Assembly (NCBI GenBank): GCA_006176705.1
Contig: QRFJ01000782.1
Location: forward strand, 62,001-126,000
DNA: 64,000 nt
Origin: Cocos nucifera
Lineage: Eukaryota > Streptophyta > Magnoliopsida > Arecales > Arecaceae
Reading direction: 5' to 3'
Made by a program: the position numbers and the translations under genes. The notes beneath the pieces were generated by a model, which was not told the DNA's origin, did not search any database, and saw only the letters and a list, made by a program, of their open reading frames with translations. Positions 1-12,812 of this stretch are shown here, piece after piece; the first letter of the stretch is position 1; each line of letters begins with the position of its first letter.

Positions 1-2205
1 AGCTAATCGTTAGTTTGTTGATAGTTGAGCTCTTCTTATAAAATTTAAATAATTTATAATAAATAAAATTTTTATTCTAGCATTTTTCATCATAAATGTA
101 TATCTTCTAATGAAATCCTATATTATAATGAAGTTCTTAGGACTATTTGATTTAATAAAGAGAGGATATATCAATTAGTCCTTAAAATATTTACGATCAA
201 ATGATATATTGTTACCTAGGATGATAACGTTTATCGAGTCTAGATCATCATATACCATATAGGTTGGTTGCTTTTTTAATCAAAAAGTATGGAGACAGTG
301 GTATGGCATATAGATGAGATATAAGGGTACATCATCATTAAATGTGATCAACTCTAAAGCATTCTACTGTCAAGAATTTCTCCGATGGGATATGGATATA
401 TGTGTTTCTCAAATCTGAGATCACCATGGTGACTTGCAAGCAACCCACTATATTTTATTATTGAACTATCTAAATTTATAATTTAGTGATGGAAGGTTTC
501 TAGGCACAGTTAAGTACTTATGAAGTTGGTGCATGATCAAGATGGGATTGACCGCTCCAAGCATTTAGAAAAAAATGCATCATTGTATTTCAATTTAGCA
601 AAACCTTGGCCAGGATAACCCATGTGATGGATTCAATATTTTGAAATAAAATGTAGATGACCTATTTAGGGTTGATAGTTAAATCCTGAGTCATCCTATG
701 AGCATTCATGGTCAAGGGGATGAATTATATGGAAGTAATATATCCACATGGGTTCTAGAACTTTGCTTTATATATTTGATCTATCCGATCATCGGGTACT
801 AATGCTAGATGGTCGCTTTGATTGATAAAGTAATCTATTATTGTTCTACTAGCTTAGGTTTTAACCTATGGAGTCACACATATTAGAGGTTTTGATTTGA
901 TCGGATGGTTGATCATTGATTGAGAATCATTTTAGGATCAAGCAGTCAATACGATTGTTATTTGACATAGTACAAGTATTGCAGAAGGACTAATTAGCAA
1001 TTGGATTGCTAATTGACTTAATTTGATTGAGCATTAGGATTGAGATCGAGTCTACTTGCATGAGATTCAATTAGGTTTGCTTTGGACTTGATTAGGTCAA
1101 GTCTAATTGATTTATGAGATAAGCAAATTGTAAGAGAGAATAATTTCTTATTTAATTAGGACTTGTATGTACCTAATTTTTAATTTAATTAAAACTTAAA
1201 TTAAAATTAAATATGATTTAATTTAATTCAAATGGGCTTCTAGTTGGACTAGGATCATCCTTAATTAGGTTGAGCCAATTCTATTTTGATTGGACTTAAA
1301 ATTTGCTTTGACCAATCAAAACATGAAAGTCCAAGTTTGACTAGGACTCTCTCCCTTGCACCACCTCACCCTCTCCACAACCTCTCCTTAATTTTTGGCA
1401 TCAGATCTCTCAAGCACACGCCAACCCCTTGCACCCCCTATCTCCTTAGATGGTAATTGATTTTGGACCAAGTCAAAGCAAGAAGGATGTTTTGATTTAA
1501 AACTCTATTTGATAGAGTTTGACAAAACCAAAACTGTATCCTATTGAGGTGCCAATTAACTAGATTATTTTTTGATTTTTTTTGATGGAAATAAGGAAAG
1601 TGTTGTGCATCATTTACTAGTTTTTCTTGCCAAGCAAAAAGGGGAGGCACCCAAGAGTTGGGTGCGCCCTATATTTGTCTTATTTGGACATGCCTTTCTA
1701 GGTGTTTGACCTAGAGAAGGACTCTCCCATATCTCCTTATTTAAGAGGAGTTTGGGCATGTAATTTTAATAGTGAATTCATTAAAGAGGGGGCTTGGGTG
1801 TGGGATTCCTAGGTGCAAGAGAGTCTGGGGCATGGGGTTTATTTAGGACATAACATTGTGTGTCCTGGTGAGAGAAAAGAAAGAGAGAAGAAGGATCTTC
1901 TCTAGGGTTTTCTTACATCTTCTTCCACAAACTTTTGAGAAAAAAGAGTGAGGAAGAAAGACCTCTCTCTCTAGTCATCCTCTTCATCATCTTCGATCCT
2001 TGAAAGGTCTAAGAAATCAAAGAAAGAAGGTTCACGGTCAACCATCAAGGAAGGATCAACAAAGTGCTAGCACACTATGTTGATTTTCAATTACTAGACT
2101 TCTGATTAGTTTGAGACTTCGTGTGGACTATCCATAGTGGCCGAACACTTATGTGGTTTGAAGTGACAATCTCAACCTCAAATCAGCAAGTGGAGTTCTT
2201 GATCC
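1..2205 (+). mobile_element. LTR remnant of Copia-like element Y, left part
   Basis: This AT-rich stretch has no credible gene. Its right part looks like a plant LTR: a TATA-like TTATTTAAG at 1737-1745, then a purine-rich leader with AGAGAGAAGAAG and the common TCTAGGGTTTTC string. It stops abruptly at 2205 where element X begins. Removing X (2206-15352) joins it to 15353, which soon leads to a primer-binding-site-like motif and a Copia gag start, so I infer that this is the 5' LTR of Y. The left end of the LTR cannot be placed; it may lie before about 1000 or outside the window. The 70-codon frame at 1438-1650 has no recognisable feature and is probably chance. Confidence 0.45.
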
Positions 2206-2817
2206 TATTAGAATTTGTGGTGCTCCCAAGTCTTGGGAGGTCACAGGAAGAGCCAGGGTGTTGGCTCTGGGAGTCTAAGATGGGTGTGAGTCCTAGGGCT
2301 AGGATAGGAGTTATCCTAGGGTGAAGATGGTGCGTAGCCCTACATAGAATTAAGATTCAGGTGTGAGAACCTTAAGGAGGCTTGGTAGGTGCTTTGAAGG
2401 CCTGAAATATAAGGTGGAGCAAAGGACCAAATCTAAGGAGAAGAATCAGCCAAGACAAGGGACTGACACACAGGTGAGCTGGCTCGGATATGTAGTCTCA
2501 TCGGCTCGAGCTGAGATCAAGCCGACTCGGGGTACAGTCGAGCTGGCTGTCTCAGGCAGATAGAAGATGAAGTTTGGAAGAGATGCAGTCAAGCCAACTT
2601 GGCTTCTAAGAGAGTCGGCTCGATGGTGGTGTACAGAACTGTTCGGGTTTTTTTTGTTTGATCTTGGATTTGGATTAATCCAAGGGGTCTTAAGGCCTGG
2701 TCCAATAAAGTCTTAAGGGAGCTAACTTATGTATGGGTCGAAACTAGATCCAAGGGATGAGAGCATGTGAGACATATGTATATGGGCTCGGTGAGTGCTT
2801 TCATATATTGCATTAGC
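2206..2817 (+). repeat. X 5' LTR, first segment
   Basis: The segment matches the start of the X 3' LTR (from 14402) through the sequence GGTGCTCCCAAG and the long GGAGCAAAGGACCAAA block, with scattered substitutions. It contains several copies of a GAGCTGGCTCGG / CCGACTCGG type motif between about 2476 and 2625. It is cut at 2817 by A and resumes at 12476. The ORFs at 2121-2324 and 2363-2563 lie over the LTR and show no domain, so I do not treat them as genes. Confidence 0.75.
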
Positions 2818-5095
2818 TGAAGGGAAAATCCTATTTCCTAGATCAGGTTCATTCAGATTTGATTGGATCAAGAGAGATATTTAAAAAAAAATTTATCTTA
2901 GATCCAAATCAGATCTGATTTTATCAATCTAATAAAATAAAATAAATTAAATTAAATTAAATCTAATTTAATTTTACCTTTATTATGGGTAATCCTATTA
3001 CCCTATGATGATCCCAATGTTTGCCTAAGATTCTGGATGTAGCCATGCAAGCATCTGGCCACTACCAGTATCCACTCGAGTAGGATCTGGAGATCTTCTC
3101 CTTCTCAATCTATGCTCCAAAAATCAAATTTGGATCTAATCTTGAAAGTCTTCAAAATGGCTTTTGAAGATCAGCCATTGTCTCTTGTAGCAGTGCTGCC
3201 TTCTTCCTTTTCTGTCGCCTTTCTCTTGTTTGGATCGCACCAAACTCGAGTCCAAAAACTCTTGAACATGGATAGGAGAGAGAGGACCTAAAGGTGGCAT
3301 GGAGAGAGAGAGAGAGAAGCCTTATGGCATGGTCAAAGGGTAGAAACTCTCAATTCTAGGTGCAGACAGGGTTTATATATAGATCCTGCTGCACCATGCA
3401 GTGTGCCACATCATCCCGACCAATCAAGGTCCTTTGTGCAATCAGATCTAAATTTGATTGATGGGATGATATCATCTGATCCAATCAGATTAGAGTCCCT
3501 CATAAACCTCCTTAGGTGGCACTAAGACGGATCAAACAGGACTCTTTGGCACCACCTAATTTGAAACCATGAAGCAACCTAGAGTTCCATCTGTATGGGA
3601 CTCTAGGCGTGATCCTCATGGGGTGCTTGCCTCCCTAGGCGTGTGCCCCCTTCCTTTTTGCTTTTTAGTAGGGGGACAAAGCCCCATGTTCTCTCCTATG
3701 GGTGCATGACACATGGGCAGATGTCTAAGTGTCAAAGGTCAACATTTGACCAAAGTCCAAAGACAAGATTTAGCAGGTGATGAAAAATGGTAGGTGTTGT
3801 CTCAAATTTATCTCATAAATTAAGATAACCCTTTTCTAACCTGGACAAGCTCTAGTCAAATCAAGTAAAGATTCTTGAGTGAGCCCAAACACATTTGGCT
3901 CAGTCGAGATAAGCTTTAATGATTGTTGAAGGAGAACATTAGGCTCAATCGTGTGCTAGCACGATTTTCTTGAACCTAATTGAATCTTATTTAAATCAAT
4001 TGAATTGGATTAGTCTAATTGATGATATCCAAATTCAAATCCTTATTTGTGTGATCCAGTTAGATTCAGTTTCGTATGGTAATAGGACATGTCGTGATCT
4101 CTATCACTGACATCATCGAAACACTTTCCAATGGATCAAAACTTTTTTGATTCAGACAACTAGTATGATTGACCATCCAAATCATTCTAATTGCTCCCAA
4201 AATCCACCAGTGACACCTAGCAGCATATGGTCGCAATCCTTCAAAATTGAAAATAAATCTCTCGGTGTAGTTACCTGTATGATTAAGTTCCTCTATCTTG
4301 AGCTCCGATCGAATTAGGGTTAAGGTGATCTCGTCAAATCCTAATTTCCATCATATGAATTAATCATTCGATTCAAGTCTAATGTGAAAACCCTAATAGA
4401 AACTCTTTCTATTATTTCACTCTGCCATGGCCAGGGGCTTATGGACTTGATTCTCATGATCATCATAGGGTTGCTCCTCATCTACCGAGGTAGATAGATC
4501 TCCTATTGGTGCAATCCAATTTCTACAATGAACATGCTATAGCCAACACATACCTCAGGGTTCTGAATGACTAGGAGATCGAGTTATGGTGTAGTCAAAC
4601 TATAACACCCTTAAGGTGAACTACCAATGCACCTCAGGTCAAAGAACCAGATACGCCACTATAGCTTTGAGCTAGTCATCGACGAGAAGATAGACTTCCT
4701 CATGACTGCTCGAGGTGGTCACGCTCAGTGCCCTTATTCTTTAACGAATACCTATACTCTCGCTTCGACGTCTCTACACCGTAGACTCAAGACTCATCTA
4801 TCCTGAAGAAGTGAACGTATACCAACCTTTCAGATCAATCACCATCCTCATGATGATCCTACGATCGAGAGCATTTTATGAGTTAATAATGAAAATTCAT
4901 GTCTTAAATTTTTAACTCTTGAAAATATGAATCATCATTACCATTAACTTAAGGAATGTATCACAGACACTTTCAAATATACATTATGATAGAAAATAAT
5001 CTATTTTATTGTTTATAGTCAAAATTATAATTTTGCCCTTAGAAGTGTATTACAAGTGTCAACCAATCTAGCTTCTAGGGCACACATATCTAACA
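2818..5095 (-). repeat. A 3' LTR (about 2.3 kb)
   Basis: On the plus strand it runs from TGAAGGGAAAATCC to the conserved ATATCTAACA end, which reads TGTTAGATAT at the LTR start on the element strand. It aligns along its length with the A 5' LTR (10151-12475) and with the LTRs of B, C, E and H. It includes a GA microsatellite (about 3301-3320) and a TATA-like TTATATATAG near 3372. No coding content is supported. Confidence 0.85.
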
Positions 5096-5109
5096 AACTC
5101 TCATTTATC

Positions 5110-8100
5110 CTAAAGCTAATTGGCTACAAATCTATGTCCCATCTTCTCAAGGTGGGCTTCGATCTTTTGTTGGCCCAATGAGTTTGTGAGTCGGTCTGCC
5201 GCATTGTATGTAGAGTCAACTCTCTTAACCTCGACATAACCTTTCTTGAGGTAATCATAGATGAGGTGATATCGTCGCTCAACGTGTTTGGAATTCTAGT
5301 GAGACCTCGGCTCCTTAGCAAGGGCTATGGCGCCATTGTTGTCGTAGTACAGAGGAATGGCTATAGAAAATTTCTTATACCAGAATGCCTCCTTCGCAGC
5401 TTCTGATGCAGCGATGTATTCTGCTTTCATGGTGGAATTTGTTATCACTGTCTGCTTAGAGCTCTTCTAATTGATAGCACCACCATTACACACAAACAGA
5501 CTTTCAGAAATCGACTTTCGATCATCTATATTGGACATAAAATCTGAATCTATATATCCCTGGACTTGGAGTTCTCCATTACCAAAAATCAACAACATAT
5601 CCTTAGTTCTTCTTAAGTACTTAAGGATACATTTCATAGAAGTCTAGTATTCTTTACCTGGATTTGACTGATATTTGCTCGTGACACTCATAGTATGGAC
5701 TATATCAGGTCGTGTACATAACATGGCATACATGAGGCTCCCTATTGTTGAAGCATAAGGGATCTTACTCATGCGTTCAATCTCCTCTAGTGTGTTGGAA
5801 CATATTTTCTTGCAGAGATGAATGTCATATCTGAAAGGGACTAATCCTCTCTTGGAGTTTTCCATGCTAAACCTCTTTAACACTTCCTCTATGTACATCT
5901 TCTGTGATAGACCTAGCATCCTATTCGGTCTATCTCTATAGACTTTGATTCCTAGAATGAAGGATGCTTCTCCTAGGTCTTTCATGGAGAATTCTATAGA
6001 TAACCACATTTTAATTATGGTCAACATGAGAATATCATTTCCAATAAGAAGGATATCATCCATGTACAGTATGAGAAAGACAATAGCACTTCCACTGATC
6101 TTTTTGAAAACACATGGTTCCTCCTCATTTTTGATGAAACTAAATAATTTGATCACATCATTAAAATGAGTATTCCAGCTCTGAGATACTTGCTTAAGTC
6201 CATATATGGACCTTTGCAGCTTGCATACATTGTGATCAGCATCACTGGATGTAAAATCTATCGGCTATTTCATATAGATATCTTTCTCAAGGTATCCATT
6301 TAGGAATGCCGTTTTTACATCAATTTGCCATATTTCATAATCAAAATAAGCTGCAACAGCAAGCAATGTGTGGATGAATTTTAGCATAGCTACTGGAGAA
6401 AAGAAATCCTGATAGTCAATGCCTTTGCACTGACTATAACCTTTTGCCACTAATCTAGCTTTGACTGTCTCCACATTTCCATATGCACCAATCTTTCTCT
6501 TGTAGATCCATTTACACCCAATAGGTACTATACCTTCTGGTGCATCTACTAAGGTCCAAACTTGGTTTGAGTGCATTGAGTCAATTTTTGACTTCATTGC
6601 CTCTAACCACTTTTCGGAGTCCATATCCAATATCGCCTTGTCATAGATTTTGAGATCACCATGAACCCCATTACCTACAAGAAATATTTCTTCTACTTTC
6701 TCTAAAATAGTACCTAAGTACCTTTTAGGAGGACGAAAAATTCTTTTCGATCTCTGAGGTAGAGGAGGTAGTGATTGTATTGGCTCAACCTTATTTGGTT
6801 CCATTGGGTCCTTAGCTCATTGCTCTTGGGAGAGTTTCTCCTCTAGCTTGATCTACTTTCCAATACTGCTATCTTTAATAAACTATTTTTTAAAAAATAT
6901 GGCATACCAACTCACAATCATATTGTGGTCTTCTATAATATAGAAATAATATCCTAATGATTCTTTAGGATATCCTATAAATCGAGTCCTAAAGGACCTA
7001 TAGTTTAACTTGTCCACTTGTTGTCTTTTGACATGAGCTGAACAATCCCAAATTTTGAAATGACTCAGACTTGGTTTCTTACCATGCCATATCTCATACG
7101 GTGTGGTAGGAATGGTTTTAGAGGAAACTCTATTCAGTAAATATATAGTAGTTAATAGACTATGTCCCCAAAGAAAATCAGAAAGATCTGTGAAGCTTAT
7201 CATGGATCGGACCATATCTAATAGGATCCAATTTCTCCATTCTAAAATTTTGTTGAGTTGATATATTCCAGATGGAGTCCATTGAGAGACTATGCCATTT
7301 TGCTTGAGATAGTCTAAAAATTTTCGACTAAGGTATTCACCTCTTCGATCTGATTGAAGAACCTTAATGAATTTTTCAATTTGCTTTTCGACTTCATATC
7401 TGAATTTCTTAAACTTTTCAAAGGCTTCAAACTTGTGTCTCATAAGATACACGTATCGATATCGAGATAAATTATCGATAAAGGTTATGAAGTAATCAAA
7501 GTTGCTTCTAGCCGACACATCAAATGGGCCGCATACATTAGTATGTACTAGGGCAAGTAGATCCATGCCCCTTTCCCCATGTCCTACTAAAGGGAGCTTA
7601 GTCATTTTGCCATGAAGACATGATTCATAAATTAGGTATGGCTCGGAAGTCAACGGACTCAATAGCTCAATTTTCTTTAATTTGTTAACCCTATCATCTG
7701 CTATATGACCTAGCTTTAGGTGCCATAGATACCTATCGTTTGGACTATCCCTGGGTCATTTTACGACATTCACATTTTGCTTGATATTAAAGATAGATAC
7801 ATCATATGTAACTGGTAGAGATCGTTAATGAGGAAACTACTTGCAATTTTATTTCTTTCATAAAAAATCTTACAATGGTCCTTAAGAAAACTAATTACAT
7901 AGCCTTCTTATGCTAAACATGAAATAGAAATCAAATTCCTGCTTGCGGCAAGCATATAATAACAATTCCTAAGTACTAAATCTAAGCCAGATGGTAGTCG
8001 AAGAGGGTAGGTTCTCACGACCAAAGCAGCAATTTTTGCTCCATTTTTGATGCATAGGATCATCTCACCATCCCTTAGCCTCCTGCTATCCTCAAGATCC

Positions 8101-8300
8101 TACATAGAAGTACCTAAATGAGCACTAGAATCAGAGTCAAGCACCTAACTGGATGCAGAAGAAATCGTAAGATTAGATTCAATAATGAGCATACCTTCAG
8201 AAGGACCTATCTCCTTATTCTTTAGGATGGTCAGATATGTAGGGCAGTTTCGCTTCTAGTGGCCGTCAGTATTATAATAAAAATACTTTTCTTTGTCAGC
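5110..8300 (-). pseudogene. Degenerate Copia pol of element A
   Basis: This is the remnant of a Copia polyprotein read right to left: end of the zinc knuckle near 8260, protease near 8130, integrase, reverse transcriptase and RNase H, with the stop at 5110-5112. The clearest open pieces are integrase (6883-7662), with SDRRGEYLSRKFLDYLKQNG and the LDMVRSMISFTDLSDFLWG region; the N-terminal reverse transcriptase (6265-6804), with QIDVKTAFLNGYLEKDIYM; and the C-terminal reverse transcriptase (5644-6156), where the active site reads YMDD. RNase H (5110-5640) is broken. Two in-frame TAGs match other family copies: 8256-8258 in the zinc knuckle and 6883-6885 between integrase and reverse transcriptase. 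It cannot make a working polyprotein. Confidence 0.85.
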
Positions 8301-10138
8301 GATGTTCTTCTTTTTCTGTCGTCTTTCTTTTATTTGATTTTTAAACAAATTAGCTCCCACTATTTTCTTTGGATCCCTACACTTCCTCTATAGAGATACG
8401 AAAATCTCTATGATTAATGATTTCTAGTGGGTGGTGCAATCCCACCAACTGACTCATCACCTCACCTAACAGTTATTGATGATGGGTTAGCCAATGAGTG
8501 AATAACCCTTGTCCAATGATTCTCTAATCATAGTACACCCAGGCTTGGTCTCTAATTCATGAATCTCACCATGCCCGAAATATTGATTCACTCCTTTGTT
8601 AAGTCAGACCAACCATTTGCATAGATTGAATTTCTAATTGGATCTCTCGTCGTATCTAGAATATTGAGTCCAATCCATCCTCAGCCCGAGCATCCAATGC
8701 CTAATAGACATAGTTGCATCTTTTCGATGCAATTGAATCACTGTGATCAGTCGAGAACAATCAACCCCAAGAAGGATCTGCATATCTACAATAGTGAAAG
8801 ATCTTAGACTTAATTTTTTCTTAGAAAGATTTGATTTAGGTCTCTTTAAACTTGACTTGACATAGCCATAACCATTATGACTAACTTAGTGGAATGGATT
8901 AGCTTGGATTATTAGCCACCTTAGATTAGGATTGAGCCAACAAATATGGTCAGGTAAGTGAGACAAGTGGAAGGGATATGTCATTAACTCGATAAGAATG
9001 CATTCGAGTTGAATAGTTCGTAATTAAAAATCAGTCGGTCGTATTTGCCAAACTTACCTTAGACACCAAATTATTGAGCCAAAATCAATTGGGTTAGCCT
9101 ACAATCCAGACTCTAACCACTGAGCCTAATTAGGTCTTAACTTGATCAATCACTCATGTGACTCGACCTTGATCCAAACTTAATCCTATTAGGTCGGTCA
9201 ATTTAAGCACTCTTGATTCCATCTAACCAACTCTTAATTTAGTTTGATCAACCGCTAGACCTAATTGAGCTACCCAAGCTCGAACCCAATTTTATGAATA
9301 TGTCTTAGATCTAAAAATTCTCAATTTTAGATCTAATATATTTCATAACCTTAATTTTTAATTAAATTTAGAGTTCATAAATAAAATATGTAAATAAAAT
9401 CTTAGGATTTCAGGATCTAGGATTTTGTAGAAAATAAATTTTTGATTTTTGATTAAGGACAAACATGCGGTACCCCTATACATCATAAGAACACCCCATT
9501 GAATGAAAGGAGAGGAATTTTAAATCCTTCTTTATTCTTATGACCGGATGGCCAAGGAGAATGCCTTAATCAAAAATATGATGAATCGATAAAACTAGTT
9601 AGATCTATATTATATATCATATATAAAAATTGATCAAACTTAAAAACATGTTTTGCATGCACCTCATGTATCATATCATGCATGTTTTTAAATCTAAATT
9701 ATCTCATAAATATCTAAAAATAAAATTTAAATTTGATCATATCAAATTAAATTTATTCAAGACAACTTTATAGAACTATTCTTCAACTAGTCTAAACATG
9801 CATTTATCATATCTCATATGAACAAAATTAAATAACTTTATTTTCTTTTTTTAGATTTAATTATAATATTTATAGTATCAAAAAATAATAAATAAATAGA
9901 TCTAAAAATTATAATTAATTAAATTAAAATTATGATTATGCTAGTCTACATATAGAACTAATTCTATTCCTAGAACTAGTCATGCATATCTTCATATATC
10001 TTAGATCCTAGATTATTTAATTTTTTTTAATTTTTAATTTTAGATCTAATCACATCTAATGTGACATCTAAAATTATCTAATTTATCTAGATTAAAATAA
10101 ATATTAAAATTAGATCTAAATTAATCTATGGAACCATG
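8301..10138 (-). mobile_element. Leader region of element A with gag-deletion junction
   Basis: About 1.8 kb between the zinc-knuckle remnant and the primer-binding site matches the leaders of C (35222-37081), D (50037-51896) and F. The gag body that in C lies between the zinc knuckle and the leader is absent: the lysine-rich tail near 8320 passes directly to the leader sequence AAACAAATTAGCTCCCAC at about 8344. I see no open frame of interest. The long, conserved, apparently non-coding leader is a family trait. Confidence 0.7.
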
Positions 10139-10150
10139 GCTCTGATACCA
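10139..10150 (-). other. Primer-binding site of element A
   Basis: The minus strand reads TGGTATCAGAGC, complementary to the 3' end of plant initiator-Met tRNA, directly inside the 5' LTR. It is the usual start point for minus-strand DNA synthesis in plant Copia elements. Confidence 0.9.
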
Positions 10151-12475
10151 GTTGAAGGAGAAATCCTGATTTTTTGGATCCAGGTTCGTTCAGATCTGAT
10201 TGGATCAAGAGGAATATTTCAAAAATTTTTTCTCTTAGATCTAAATTAGATCTGAGACTCTTCAGATCTGATTTTATCAATCAAATAAAATAAAATAAAA
10301 TAAATCTAATTTAATTATACCTATATTATGGGTAATCCTATTACCCTGTATGATGATCCCGATGTTTGCAGCGGAAGGTTCTGGATGTAGCCATGCAAGC
10401 GCCTTGGACCTCTACCGGTATCCACTTAGGTTAGGATCTAGAGATCCTTCTTCCTTCTCTATCTATACCTCCAAAAAATTAGATCTGGAATCTGATCTGG
10501 AGGATCTTCAAAACTGGCTTTTGAAGATCAGCTATTCGTCTCTTGCAGCAGTGCAGCCTTCTTCCTTTTCAGTCGCCTTTCTTTGATCTGAATCATGCAC
10601 CAAACTCGAGCCCAAAAGCTCTTGGATATGGATAGGAGAGAGAAGACTGGAAGGTGGCATAGAGGGAGGGGAGAGGCAGCCTTGGTGGCATGGGCAAAGA
10701 GCAGAAACTCTCAATTCTAGGTGGGCAGCATGGGGTCTTATTATATAGACCCAACTGCGATCCATGTACTGCCACTTCCATCTCAATCAATCATGGTCCT
10801 TTATGAAATCAGATCTAAATCTGATTGGATGAGATAGACATCATCTGGATACCTCATAAACGTCCTTAGAGTGGTGTCTAAGACCTGATCAAACATGGAT
10901 TCTTTGGCACCACTCTAATTGGAATCCATGAAGGCAACCTGGAGTCCCATCTGTATGGGACTCTAGGCGTGATCCTCATGGAGTGCATGCCTTCCTAGAC
11001 ATGTGCCCCCTTCTTTTTTGTTTTTTAGCAGGTGGACAAAGCCCCCCCATGTTCTCTCCAATAGGTGCATGACACATGGGTCAAATGTTTCAAGTTTGAC
11101 CAGTCAAAGGTCAACATTTGACCAAAGTCCAAAGACAAGATTTAGTGAATGATGAAAAATGGTAGGTGTTGTCTCAAATTTATCTTATAAATTAAGACAA
11201 TCCTTTTCTAATCTAGATAAGTTTCAATTAGACCAAGTAAAGGTTCCTAAGTAAGTTCAAATACATTTGGCTCAATCGAGACAAGCTTTAATGATTGTTG
11301 AAATAGAACATTAGGCTCAATCGTCTGCTAGCATGATTTTCTTGAACCTAATTGAATCTTATTCAAATTAATTAAACTAGGTTAGTCTAATTGATGATAT
11401 CTAGATTCAAACCCTTATTTATGTGATCCAGTTAGGTTTAGTTTCATATGGTAATGGGATATGTCGCGATCTCTATCATTGACATCATCAAAATACCTTT
11501 CGATGGATCAGAACTTTTTTGATTTAGACAACTAGTATGATTGATCATCCAAATCATTCTAATTGCTCCCAAATTCATTAGTGACATGCAGCAGCATATG
11601 GTGGCAACCCATCAGAACTAAAAATGAACCTCTCAGTGCAGTTACCTATGTGATTAAGTTCTTCTATCTTGAGTCCTGATCGGATTAGGGTTAAGGTGAT
11701 CTCATCAAACCCTAATTTTCATCATATGAATGTAATCATTCGATTCAAGTCCTAATATGAAAACCCTAAATAGAAACTCTTTCTATTATTTCACTCTACC
11801 ATGGCCATAGGCTTATGGACTTGATTCTCATGATCATCATAGGGACTGCTCCTCATCTACCGAGGTAGATAGATCTCCATATTGGTGCAATCCAATTTCT
11901 ACAATGAACATGCTATAGCCAACATACACCTCAGGGTTTTGATATGGACTAGGAGACCTGAGTTATGGATGTAGTCAAACTATAACACCCTCAAGGTGAA
12001 CTGCTGATGCACCTCAGGTCAAAGAATCAGACACACCACTGCAGCTTCGAGCTAGTCATCGACGAGAAGGTAGACTTCCTCATGACTGCTCGAGGTGGTC
12101 ACGCTCAATGCCCTCATTCTTTAACGAGTACCTATACTTTGACTCTGGTATCTCTACATCATAGACTCAAGACTTATCTATCCTAAAAAAGTGATCGTAC
12201 ATCAATCTTCTGGATCAATCACCATCCTCATGATGATCCTATGATCGATAGCATTTTATGAGTTAATAATGAAAATTCATATTTTAAATTTTTAACTCTT
12301 GAAAATATGAATCATCATTACCATTAACTCAAGGGATGTATCACAGATACTTTTAAATACACATTATGATAGAAAATAATCCATTTTATTATTTATATTC
12401 AAAATTATAATTTTGCTCTTAGAAGTGTATTATAAGTGTCAGCCAATCTGGTTTCTAGGGCATACATATCTAACA
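10151..12475 (-). repeat. A 5' LTR
   Basis: It starts on the plus strand as TTGAAGGAGAAATCC beside the primer-binding site and ends with CATATCTAACA. A TATA-like box (plus strand TATTATATA, 10739-10747) sits where the intact copies have TATAAATAA, so transcription would run leftward. Short ORFs inside it (10350-10586 and 10532-10786) fall on repeat sequence and are not genes. Confidence 0.85.
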
Positions 12476-12812
12476 TTAGTTAGGAGAGTTTTGGTCAGAC
12501 CTAATATCTATGATAAATACATAGGATGTATTAGAATTTCAGAACATGGATTGAATATAGATCTTTTCTCCCTCAATCTCTCTTCTCTCTAGAGTTGCCG
12601 CCCCAAGGGGGCACCTCTCTCAAGCCCAAGGAGGAAGGTGCCCCATCATAGATCTAGATTGATAGATTGATGGTTTGCTACCCTTAGAGAATGTCAAAGA
12701 TCTTCTTAGATCCATGCTAAAGATTAGGAGTTTCCGCAACATAGTATCAGGGCTAGGTGATGCCATGGTGATGTACCAACAATTGGTATCAGAGCGATAT
12801 CGGATTCTTTCA
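12476..12812 (+). repeat. X 5' LTR, second segment
   Basis: It continues the X LTR after element A and aligns with 15006-15352. It includes a weakened TATA region (GATAAATACATAGG near 12512; the partner LTR has TATAAATACATAGG) and the CTCCCTCAATCTCTCTTCTC leader. The end ATTCTTTCA is followed by AT and the primer-binding site. Confidence 0.75.

Larger units (their letters stand above)
2813..12480 (-). mobile_element. Angela-like Ty1/Copia retrotransposon A (gag deleted)
   Basis: This is a two-LTR element on the minus strand: 3' LTR 2818-5095, decayed pol 5110-8300, leader 8345-10138, primer-binding site 10139-10150 and 5' LTR 10151-12475. Flanks TTAGC (2813-2817) and TTAGT (12476-12480) agree with a 5-bp target duplication in X. 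The empty site is seen in the X 3' LTR near 15007 (GGATTAGTTAGG). The gag domain present in copies C and D is missing. Many stops and frameshifts, and clear differences between its two LTRs, suggest an old insertion. Confidence 0.85.

Noticed and set aside
1..2205. Host promoter or gene upstream of the nest
   Set aside because: No splice-supported coding text is visible, and the right part reads like an LTR joined to the Y leader after removing X.
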